Made by a program: the position numbers and the translations under genes. 64,000 bases of DNA. Origin: Sabulicella glaciei. Lineage in GTDB: Bacteria > Pseudomonadota > Alphaproteobacteria > Acetobacterales > Acetobacteraceae. This document shows, one piece after another, positions 9,575-16,974 of this stretch. The stretch spans positions 20,119-84,118 of the forward strand of contig NZ_JAPFQI010000019.1 of assembly GCF_026183895.1 (NCBI RefSeq), given 5' to 3'. The notes beneath the pieces were generated by a model, which searched no databases, was not told the DNA's origin, and was given only the letters and a program-made list of their open reading frames with translations. Positions within the stretch are counted from its first letter, which is position 1; every line of letters starts with the position of its first letter.

Positions 9575-9967
9575 ATGAACGACCTCGCGACCCGCGCGCA
9601 ACCCTGGCTGCTTTCGGCCCTGCGCATCATGGCAGCGCTGCTGCTGATGCAGCACGGCATGCAGAAGATCCTGGGCTGGCCGCCTTCGGGGCGGCCCATG
9701 CCCGAGTTCATGACCCAGTACTGGTTCGCCGGCATCCTGGAACTCGGCGGCGGCGCGCTGCTCGCGATCGGGCTGTTCACGCGGCCCGTGGCCTTCGTGC
9801 TCGCGGGGCTGATGGCCTTCGCCTACTTCCTTGGCCACGCGCCGCGCGGCTTCCTGCCCATCCTGAACGGCGGGAATCTTGCGATCCTCTTCTGCTTTGT
9901 ATTCCTGTACCTCTCGGCGGCTGGCGGCGGGCCGCTCTCGCTCGACGCCACCGCCCGGCGGCGCTGA
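9575..9967 (+). CDS. DoxX family membrane protein
   Basis: A 130-residue integral membrane protein with four predicted hydrophobic segments. Features typical of DoxX are the N-terminal RIMAALLLMQHGMQKILGW and the second-helix ILELGGGALLAIGLFTRP. The ATG at 9575 is preferred over a GTG at 9566 because GGAGGG lies eleven bases before it. It begins five bases after the ETF-QO stop and overlaps the next gene (ATGA). DoxX proteins act in redox or sulfur metabolism in some bacteria, but the role here cannot be inferred. Confidence 0.82.
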   Translation: MNDLATRAQPWLLSALRIMAALLLMQHGMQKILGWPPSGRPMPEFMTQYWFAGILELGGGALLAIGLFTRPVAFVLAGLMAFAYFLGHAPRGFLPILNGGNLAILFCFVFLYLSAAGGGPLSLDATARRR

Positions 9968-10167
9968 TGCCGCTCCTTGCCCTGCTTCGCCAGGGCATGG
10001 TGCTTTCCTTGGGCTGGGTGGTGGCGGCAGCGCTGGTGCTGCGCCACCACGGCTTTCCCTGGGCACTCTTGCTTCTCGTCATCTGGGCCGCGCTGCTCGT
10101 CCGCTTTCAGCGCGCCACCGTCGTCCATGCGCGCAGCATCGCGGGGCTCGACAAGGAAAACTCATGA
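9967..10167 (+). CDS. Small hypothetical membrane protein
   Basis: A 66-residue protein with two hydrophobic stretches (MVLSLGWVVAAALVLRHH and WALLLLVIWAALLVRF) and a basic, polar C-terminus. The ATG overlaps the DoxX stop by one base, and its stop overlaps the next ATG (ATGA), so it is embedded in a tightly coupled cluster, which is the main support for it being real. No family is recognised. Confidence 0.65.
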   Translation: MPLLALLRQGMVLSLGWVVAAALVLRHHGFPWALLLLVIWAALLVRFQRATVVHARSIAGLDKENS

Positions 10168-10772
10168 TCCGCATCCATGGCACCGCGCGTTCCCGCGCCT
10201 TCCGCTGCATCTGGGCCGCCGAGGAGGCGGGGCTTCCCTTTGTGCTGGTGGAAACGGGCTTCGGCGCGGCGCTGCGCTCGGCCGACCACCTGCGCGTGAA
10301 CCCCAATGGCAAGATCCCAGCGCTGGAGGATGGCGACCTCGTGCTGTTCGAGAGCCTTGCCATCAACCTGCACCTCGCCCGGCGCGCCGGTCCGCCGCTG
10401 ATGCCCGAGGGCGACGACGCGAGCCGCGTCCTGCAGTGGACGCTCTGGGCCGCGACCGAGGTCGAGCCGGCCGCGATGCAATGGGCCTACCACACCTATC
10501 TCCGTCCCGAGGGCGAGCGCGATGCGGGCCAGGCCGCGCAGGGCGCATCGGGTCTGGGTGCGAGGCTGGACGTCCTCGAATCGCATCTGGAAGGGCAGCC
10601 GCATCTGCTCGGCGAGGCCTTCACCATCGCCGACTGCAACCTTGCGGGCGTTCTCTATGGCGCCTGGTCCAACCGCTTCGACTTCGGCGGCCACACGCGC
10701 TGCCGCGCCTGGCTGGAGCGCTGCTTCAACCGTCCGGGTGCCCTGGCGGCCCGAAAGCTGCGCGAAGGGTGA
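10164..10772 (+). CDS. Glutathione S-transferase family protein
   Basis: A 202-residue protein with the two-domain GST layout. The N-terminal thioredoxin-like half contains the conserved cis-Pro and Glu-Ser glutathione-binding segment (NPNGKIPALEDGDLVLFESLAI). The helical C-terminal half contains the N-capping box LGEAFTIADCNLAGVL. The usual Ser/Cys start of helix 1 appears as SRAFRCIWAAEEAG. Substrate unknown. Start ATG overlaps the preceding stop and its stop overlaps the GTG of the aldolase gene, making a coupled run of four genes. Confidence 0.87.
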   Translation: MIRIHGTARSRAFRCIWAAEEAGLPFVLVETGFGAALRSADHLRVNPNGKIPALEDGDLVLFESLAINLHLARRAGPPLMPEGDDASRVLQWTLWAATEVEPAAMQWAYHTYLRPEGERDAGQAAQGASGLGARLDVLESHLEGQPHLLGEAFTIADCNLAGVLYGAWSNRFDFGGHTRCRAWLERCFNRPGALAARKLREG

Positions 10773-11392
10773 GCGGGTCCCTGGTCACGGCGGCCCGGCG
10801 CCTCGACGCGCTGGGCTTCATGCCGTCGAAATCGGGCAATCTTTCGGTCCGCACGCCGCGTGGCTTCCGCATCACCCCGGCCGGGCTCCCCTATGCGGAA
10901 CTGACCGAGGACGCCCTCGTCGAGTGCGATGCCGATGGCGTGCCGTTCAGCGCTTCGCGACGCCCCTCCTCGGAATGGCGCCTGCACGCGACGCTCTACG
11001 CGGCACGGCCGGAGGCGGAGGCGGTCGTCCACACCCACTCCCCCTCCGCGACGGCCCTGTCCTGCGCGCGGCAGCCCATCCCACCCTTCCACTACATGGT
11101 TCTCCTGGCCGGAGGGACCGACATTCCCTGTGCGCGCCATGCCACTTTCGGCACGGAGGACCTGGCTGTCGAAGCCGCCGTGGCGCTGGTCGGCCGCCGG
11201 GCCTGCCTGCTGGCCAATCACGGCGTGGTCGCTATCGGGGCGAGCCTTTCCGCCGCGGAGACCCTGGCCATGGAGGTGGAGAATCTCGCGTCGCAGTATC
11301 TCGCCCTACTCGCCGCCGGGCTTCAGCCCGTGATGCTGGACGAGGCGGAACTGGATGAGGCGCGCATGCAATTCGACAGCTACGGGCGCTGA
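10769..11392 (+). CDS. Class II aldolase/adducin family protein
   Basis: A 207-residue zinc-dependent aldolase fold related to fuculose-phosphate aldolase and to methylthioribulose-phosphate dehydratase. Family marks are SGNLSVRTPRGFRITPAG (phosphate-binding loop), VVHTHSPSATALS with the zinc His pair, and LLANHGVVAIGASL with the third His. The start is a GTG overlapping the GST stop (GTGA). Substrate is not determined; a sugar-phosphate aldolase or epimerase role is possible. Confidence 0.85.
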   Translation: MSGSLVTAARRLDALGFMPSKSGNLSVRTPRGFRITPAGLPYAELTEDALVECDADGVPFSASRRPSSEWRLHATLYAARPEAEAVVHTHSPSATALSCARQPIPPFHYMVLLAGGTDIPCARHATFGTEDLAVEAAVALVGRRACLLANHGVVAIGASLSAAETLAMEVENLASQYLALLAAGLQPVMLDEAELDEARMQFDSYGR

Positions 11393-11512
11393 CGGGGCGC
11401 AACCACGCCCCACGCCCACCTGTTGCATTCTTGCACGAATGCGACGGTACTTGTGGCCGTCGCGCAACGGGGGTTCTGTGCGATGCAGGTGGTTCCTGCT
11501 AGACCGGGGCCC

Positions 11513-13213
11513 ATGGCCGGAAGCCCCTTTTGCCGCGCGGCGTTGCTGGCCGTCACTCTGCTCGCTGCCTGTGCCGCCGGTGTCGACGCGCCGGGCCGCG
11601 ATGGGTCGCTTCGCGCGCCCGTCGCGGGCAATCCCGGCAACGTTTTCGGCAGCTTCCTGGTCGGGCGCTTCGCCGCGGACGAGCTGGACACGCGCGCCGC
11701 CGCCGACAGCCTACTCTCAGCCCTGCGCGCAGAGCCAGATCAGCCAGAGCTGCTGCAGCGCGCCTTCCTGGCGGCGCTGCTAGACGGGCGGCCCGAGGCG
11801 CTTCGCCTCGCGCGCCGCCTGCCGGACAACCTCGCCTCGCAGCTCGTCCTCATGGGCAGCGACGTGGTGAGCGGGCGCTTCGACCGCGCCGAGTCCCGCG
11901 CCAGGGCCTTGCCGCGTCAGGGGGCGATCCAGGCGCTGCAGCCGGTCATCATCGCCTGGACCCTGGCCGGTCGTGGCCAGTGGGGCGAAGCATTGGCCTT
12001 GCTGCGCCCGCAGGCGGAAGGCGGGCGGTTCCGCGCACTCAACGCGCTGCATGCCGCGCTGATCGCCGACCTCGGCAACCGCCCGCGCGACGCGGAGCGC
12101 TTTGTCCGCCTTGCCCTCGCCGACCAGCCGGAACCGACGCTTCGCCTGTCCCTGCTCGCCGCTTCCATCCTCCATCGCACCGGCAAGCAGGCCGAGGCAT
12201 CGCGGCTGCTGGACCGCCTGGCCGAGGGCCATGACGAGTTGGCACTGGCGGCCCTGGAGCCTGCGCGCTCGCAAGTGCTGGCCGCGCGTGGCATCACCTC
12301 GCCTGCGGAGGGCATCGCGGAGGCTTATGTCGCGCTGGGCGCGGCGTTGCGCGGTCAGGGGCTGGAGGAGATGTCCACCCTCCTCGCCCGGCTGTCCCTG
12401 CGCATCCGGCCTGGCTTCGCCCCTGCCCTGCTCCTGCTTGGCGACCAGTTCACGGAGGCAGATCAGTTCGAGGCCGGGCTGGAGATCCTGGCTGCCATCC
12501 CCGCCAATGATCCGCTTGCACCCGCCGCCGCGTTGCGCCGCGCCGGGCTTCTCGACCGTCTCGACCGGTTGGACGAGGCGGAGCAGATCATTCGCGAGGT
12601 GATGGAGATCCTCCCGAATCCGCCGCAGCCGCGCATCCGCCTCGGGGACATCCTCCGCCGCCGCTCCCGCTTCGTCGAGGCGGCGGTGGCTTATGACGGG
12701 GCGATCGAGCGCCTTGGCGTGCCGCGCGCCCATGACTGGCCGCTCTTCTACGCCCGCGGCATCGCGCGCGAGCGCTCGGGCAACTGGCCAGGCGCGGAGG
12801 CGGACTTCCTCCATGCCCTCGAACTCGCGCCCGAGCAGCCCTTTGTGCTGAACTACCTCGGCTATTCCTGGGCTGACCAGGGCGTGAATCTGGACCGCGC
12901 GCGCGCCATGCTGGAACGCGCGGTGGAGCTTCGCCCGCAGGATGGCAACATCGCCGACAGCATCGGCTGGGTGCTGTTCCGCCAGGGCGACCATGCCGGC
13001 GCGATCCACTGGCTGGAGAAGGCAGTCGAACTGGAGCCGCGCAGCGGCACGATCAACGACCATCTCGGCGACGCCTACTGGGCTGCGGGCCGCGAAGCGG
13101 AGGCACGCTTCCAGTGGCGTCGCGCCCTTACCATGGAAAATGAGCCGGACGAGGCCGCGAAGATCGAGATGAAGCTGCGCGACGGGCTGCCACGCCCGGT
13201 TCGCCAAGACTGA
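11513..13213 (+). CDS. TPR-repeat lipoprotein
   Basis: A 566-residue protein made largely of tetratricopeptide repeats. The N-terminus MAGSPFCRAALLAVTLLAAC gives a signal peptide and a lipobox (LAAC), so it is probably anchored in the outer membrane. The last 200 residues are clear TPRs with the family feature FVLNYLGYSWADQGVNLDRA and IADSIGWVLFRQGD, also seen in a widespread class of alphaproteobacterial TPR proteins. An alternative ATG at 11483 would add ten residues before the signal peptide and has a GGGGG nine bases upstream. The ispE gene follows after three bases. Confidence 0.82.
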   Translation: MAGSPFCRAALLAVTLLAACAAGVDAPGRDGSLRAPVAGNPGNVFGSFLVGRFAADELDTRAAADSLLSALRAEPDQPELLQRAFLAALLDGRPEALRLARRLPDNLASQLVLMGSDVVSGRFDRAESRARALPRQGAIQALQPVIIAWTLAGRGQWGEALALLRPQAEGGRFRALNALHAALIADLGNRPRDAERFVRLALADQPEPTLRLSLLAASILHRTGKQAEASRLLDRLAEGHDELALAALEPARSQVLAARGITSPAEGIAEAYVALGAALRGQGLEEMSTLLARLSLRIRPGFAPALLLLGDQFTEADQFEAGLEILAAIPANDPLAPAAALRRAGLLDRLDRLDEAEQIIREVMEILPNPPQPRIRLGDILRRRSRFVEAAVAYDGAIERLGVPRAHDWPLFYARGIARERSGNWPGAEADFLHALELAPEQPFVLNYLGYSWADQGVNLDRARAMLERAVELRPQDGNIADSIGWVLFRQGDHAGAIHWLEKAVELEPRSGTINDHLGDAYWAAGREAEARFQWRRALTMENEPDEAAKIEMKLRDGLPRPVRQD

Positions 13214-13216
13214 GCG

Positions 13217-14065
13217 GTGTCCCTGCGCGAGGCCGCGCCGGCCAAGGTCAACCTGTTCCTGCACGTCACGGGGCGCCGCGCGGACGGCTATCATCTGCTC
13301 GACAGCCTCGCCGTCTTCGGGCCCGCCGCGGACGAGTTGCGCGGCGAAAGCGCCTCCAGCCTCTCCCTTCGCGTGGAGGGACCGTTCGGCTGCGCGCTGG
13401 CTGGGGAAGCGGACAACCTCGTGCTGCGCGCGGCGCGCGCCCTGGCGGAGCGAGGCGGCGTATCTCCCCGTGCCGCGCTGACCCTGGTGAAGCGGTTACC
13501 CGTTGCCTCGGGCATCGGCGGCGGCTCGGCCGATGCGGCCGCCGCGCTTCGCCTGTTGAACCGCGCCTGGGGCCTGTCCCTCGACGAGACGGAGTTGCGC
13601 GAGGTCGCCTTGCCGCTGGGCGCCGACATCCCGGTCTGTGTCGCCTCGCGCGCTGCGCGTATGGGGGGTGTCGGCGACGTCATCACTGAGGCGCCCGCCC
13701 TGCCACGATGTGGCCTGCTGCTGGTGAACCCGGGCGTCGCCCTGCCGACACCGGAGGTGTTCCGCGCCCGTTCGGGCGGCTTCAGCCCCCCGGCCGCGCT
13801 GCCCGCCGCTTGGCCCGACGCAGCCGCCATGGCGGCGGATCTGGCGCAACTTGGCAATGACCTGGAGGCGCCAGCCGTCGGGCTGCGCCCACCCATCGGA
13901 GAGGTGCTGTCGGCGCTGCGCGCCCTGCCCGGCTGCCTGCTGGCACGGATGAGCGGATCAGGCGCGACCTGCTTCGGCCTATTCGCGACGGCCGAGGAGG
14001 CCCGCGCCACCTGCGATGCGCTCCCCGCCGCGTGGTGGCGAGAAGGTGGCGCCCTGACCGGCTGA
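13217..14065 (+). CDS. ispE: 4-diphosphocytidyl-2-C-methyl-D-erythritol kinase
   Basis: A 282-residue GHMP kinase that phosphorylates CDP-ME in the non-mevalonate isoprenoid pathway. The N-terminus EAAPAKVNLFLHVTGRRADG and the ATP-binding loop LPVASGIGGGSADAAA are diagnostic. The third GHMP motif is visible near the end (LARMSGSGATCFGLF). It starts with GTG at 13217, three bases after the TPR gene, so it is probably cotranscribed with it. It is the last core gene before the tRNA that bounds the island. Confidence 0.94.
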   Translation: MSLREAAPAKVNLFLHVTGRRADGYHLLDSLAVFGPAADELRGESASSLSLRVEGPFGCALAGEADNLVLRAARALAERGGVSPRAALTLVKRLPVASGIGGGSADAAAALRLLNRAWGLSLDETELREVALPLGADIPVCVASRAARMGGVGDVITEAPALPRCGLLLVNPGVALPTPEVFRARSGGFSPPAALPAAWPDAAAMAADLAQLGNDLEAPAVGLRPPIGEVLSALRALPGCLLARMSGSGATCFGLFATAEEARATCDALPAAWWREGGALTG

Positions 14066-14111
14066 CCCCCGGTTCCAGAGGCAATGATTCTGCCCTATAG
14101 GGTGGCGCGGC

Positions 14112-14186
14112 TGGGGCGTAGCCAAGCGGTAAGGCAGCGGTTTTTGGTACCGCCATTCCCAGGTTCGAATCCTGGCGCCCCAACCA
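14112..14186 (+). tRNA. tRNA-Gln (anticodon TTG)
   Basis: The 75-nt gene folds as a cloverleaf: acceptor TGGGGCG pairs with CGCCCCA, D stem GCC/GGC, anticodon stem GCGGT/ACCGC enclosing loop TTTTGGT with anticodon TTG, and T arm with GGTTCGAAT. The CCA end is encoded. The integrase gene begins 73 bases downstream, so the 3' half of this tRNA is the probable chromosomal attachment site. Confidence 0.95.
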
Positions 14187-14258
14187 GACCGGACGGATTC
14201 CCAAGGAAATCAGGAGCTTCACGGCGGGCGCGGCCCGAACCGGAGGCTGCCTCGTCCC

Positions 14259-16457
14259 ATGGTCCCCATCTGTGGTCCCCAGAATGGTCCCCAGGGTGCC
14301 TGTCCCGCCCGTCCGCGCCCGCGATCTCAGGCGGCAGGCGCACCCACCCACCTTCTGCTTCGGCCGGGCGGCTACACCTGGCGCCGGCGCCTCCCGCCCC
14401 CATCAGGTGCGCCACGCACTCTTGTGGCGAAACGGCGCGAGGTCCGGCTATCTCTGAGGACCGGGAGCCTCGCCCACGCGCGGATCCTCGCCCTGCAACT
14501 CGACGCCTTCTTCGCCCGGACCGCCGCCATGCGCTCAATCAGCCCGGAAACCCTTGCCGACCTTTTGGCGGAATATCGTGATGACCTCGTCCAGCGCCTC
14601 GCCGTGCAGCGAGTGCGGGCTGGAGGGGGCTCGGACGCGCGAACGTCAACAGTGGTCGGAACGCTGTCGCCCACGCAGACGCGCGCCCTTCTCGATGGGC
14701 TCATGGGAGCGGAACCGGGCGACACGCTCGGACGCGGGACTACGGCGCTGCTCGCCGAAGCGGCCGCGCCACATTCAGATCAGCTAGTACGCACGCAGTC
14801 CCTGTCCTTACGCGAGGCACGTGCCCAAAGATCGCTCGGGCGGGCCGCCGTGTTCCAGGCTGCCGTCCACGGCCTCGATATGGAACTTGCGCGGGATGAT
14901 CTCGCTGGCTTCCTGGACCGGCGTGGCATCGCCCTCACCCCCGACAAGCGGCTGCTGGCCGAGGAAGGGGCACTGAAGACCCAGGCCTGGGCGCATCGAG
15001 AGATGGCCAACCGCGAGCGCGCGCCAGCCACAGAACCCTGGCAGGACCCTGTCCTGCGGATCTCTATCTCACTGAAGCATGCAGATTCCCCTGTAGACAA
15101 AGCTTCGCCGCTGGTGGTTCCCCCCACTCTTCCGCCCGCTGTCGACCGCGCGGCCACGAACCCATCCGTCGCACCTGCACCGGTCTCAGGAGCCGTTGCA
15201 ACTCCGACACCAACGGGAGCCGGCGAAAAGACCGAGGCACCCCTGGTGTCGGTCCTTGCCCAGCGCTGGATCGACGAAGGTCGGTCGGGCGACCCACGCG
15301 CCGCTAAGAACGCAAAGGTCCGCGTCAGCACGGTCAGCGACCGCATCCTCGCACGTCGCATGTTTCTCGATCTGATCGGCGATATGCCGGCCCAGGCTCT
15401 TGTCCCAGAGGTCGCTGATCGGTTCGTTGCGGTGCTCGGGAGGCTTCCAGCACGACACGGAAAGGGTGAGTACAAGAACCTGACGCCGAGGCAAGCCATC
15501 GAATACGCTGACAGCATGGACCTCCGGGCCTGCGCGACCGGCGACGAGGACGCGCCCACCGTGCCGCGGCTGTCCCTGGCAACGGTCAACCGATACCTGA
15601 GTGCGCTCGCACCTGCCCTTGACGGCAACGCCCCGCTGGACCGACACGGACGGACCGCCCTGGTCGCGGCACGATACACGAAGGCGCAGGTTGAGGCGGA
15701 GCCGACTTTCGTGCGGAAGCAGCTCGACGATGACCAGCTGCACCGGATCTTTCACGGGCCCCTCTTCCTGGGGCACGACGGCAGCCGCGATCGCGGGAAG
15801 CCTGGACCCTACTTGGTCCGGGATGGCATGTACTGGACACCACTTCTCGCCCTCTACGGCGGCGCCTGCCTTGAGGAGGTCCTGCAACTCCGGCCCAAGG
15901 ACATTGTCCGCCGTGACGGGGTGGCCCTGATGTGCATCGGCGCCGACGGTGCAAAGGTGAAGGGACTCAACCGGCGCCGTGACGTGCCGCTGCACGACGC
16001 ACTTATCCGGCTTGGATTTCTGGACTGGGTTGAGGAAGCGCGACGCAATGGCCAGGCAAGGCTCTTCCCGGAGGTGCGGCGTGGTGGCTCGGATGGACGC
16101 TTCGGCCACGCAGAGACACAGCGCCACACGGCCTATCGTCGCGCAGTCGGGATCACCGGCCGCGGGGCTGACATCCACGGGCTCCGACATACCTTTTCAA
16201 ATCGCCTCTTCCGAACGGGGGTCAATCAAGCCGCGATTGCCGACCTTATGGGGCACGCGCGGACAGGCATTACAGCCGCCACCTATGGCGGCGATTTCAT
16301 GGAAACCGACCTCGCGACTGTGGTGAACCGGATTTCCTTTCCGGCTGTTGACCTGAATCGCCTGATCGAGGCTGCCGGTAGTCTTCGAGCATCCCAGCCG
16401 CCACGCCGGCTGCGCGGGAAACCACGCAGCATACGGGCTCCGGGCGCTGAGACGTGA
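14259..16457 (+). CDS. Tyrosine-type phage/island integrase with a substituted catalytic arginine
   Basis: A 732-residue site-specific recombinase next to tRNA-Gln, expected to have inserted the island. The N-terminal region (LLLRPGGYTWRRRLP, then LSLRTGSLAHARILA) matches the DUF6538 head found on such integrases. Residues 250-330 are Pro/Thr-rich. The C-terminal catalytic domain has HGLRHTF (His640, Arg643), the GHAR box and Tyr676 in AATYGGD. At the first catalytic Arg position, however, the sequence reads GACLEEVLQL with Cys537 where the family has Arg. The codon is TGC at 15867, one C-to-T step from CGC. The protein is otherwise intact; it may be inactive. The true start could lie a little inside the chosen ATG. 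Confidence 0.87.
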   Translation: MVPICGPQNGPQGACPARPRPRSQAAGAPTHLLLRPGGYTWRRRLPPPSGAPRTLVAKRREVRLSLRTGSLAHARILALQLDAFFARTAAMRSISPETLADLLAEYRDDLVQRLAVQRVRAGGGSDARTSTVVGTLSPTQTRALLDGLMGAEPGDTLGRGTTALLAEAAAPHSDQLVRTQSLSLREARAQRSLGRAAVFQAAVHGLDMELARDDLAGFLDRRGIALTPDKRLLAEEGALKTQAWAHREMANRERAPATEPWQDPVLRISISLKHADSPVDKASPLVVPPTLPPAVDRAATNPSVAPAPVSGAVATPTPTGAGEKTEAPLVSVLAQRWIDEGRSGDPRAAKNAKVRVSTVSDRILARRMFLDLIGDMPAQALVPEVADRFVAVLGRLPARHGKGEYKNLTPRQAIEYADSMDLRACATGDEDAPTVPRLSLATVNRYLSALAPALDGNAPLDRHGRTALVAARYTKAQVEAEPTFVRKQLDDDQLHRIFHGPLFLGHDGSRDRGKPGPYLVRDGMYWTPLLALYGGACLEEVLQLRPKDIVRRDGVALMCIGADGAKVKGLNRRRDVPLHDALIRLGFLDWVEEARRNGQARLFPEVRRGGSDGRFGHAETQRHTAYRRAVGITGRGADIHGLRHTFSNRLFRTGVNQAAIADLMGHARTGITAATYGGDFMETDLATVVNRISFPAVDLNRLIEAAGSLRASQPPRRLRGKPRSIRAPGAET

Positions 16458-16974
16458 GGTCGCCCGACTGCATGCTGCTGGAACCGGTGGTGGCAGAGCG
16501 CCGGCACGCCGATCGGAGTCGAAGCCACACAGGTTCAAATCGGGGACACGCAACCGACGATCCCAATACGTGTCCGTTGCAATCTGACGAAACTCGAAAG
16601 AAATTCTCCTCGTAGACGAACGAAGGTACCTCTTGGGCTTCAGCAGCCGGTCGGCTGCGGTGCCGCGATCTCGGACCCATTCTGTCCGCCCCAACCCGCG
16701 CAGACTTCTACCAGTTTGTCAGTGGCGGCGCAGAGTTGGCCCAATCCCTTTCCTCGCTGCGGATATGTGGCAAGCATAGCCGGAAAATCATCGCCAAGCG
16801 TGCTGTTTGCTTAGTTCTGGCTGTCTGTGTTGCAGCTTGCGCCTACGCTTATCGATGGCCCAAGGGCACTATTTGTGGAGCGGGTTACAGAAACTCTCGC
16901 GCCGGGCCGCACCGTGACCATGTCTGTTGCGGTTGCAGCCGCCTCTTCGACACCATCCGCCCGGGGCCTACCCT
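16458..16974. other. Gene-free 517-bp gap between convergent genes
   Basis: No supported gene is seen between the integrase and the DUF3883 gene. The gap holds one copy of a 48-bp repeat (16545-16592) also found near 34.9 kb. Short open frames elsewhere in it look random. Confidence 0.5.
16545..16592. repeat. 48-bp diverged repeat, copy 1
   Basis: It matches 34911-34958 at 42 of 48 positions in the same orientation. Inside it, GACACG and CGTGTC form an inverted pair, as do GCAAC and GTTGC. Read on the minus strand, both copies keep the frame RQIATDTYW-x-RRLRV, and three of the five changed codons are synonymous, which suggests a shared coding remnant. Confidence 0.7.

Noticed and set aside
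14160..14186. Direct repeat of the tRNA-Gln end as an attR site in the island
   Set aside because: Scanning by eye showed no convincing second copy up to 64000; a computed search of the wider genome is needed.
16530..16560. GGTTCAAATC as a T arm of a second tRNA
   Set aside because: The flanks do not pair as a T stem or acceptor stem.
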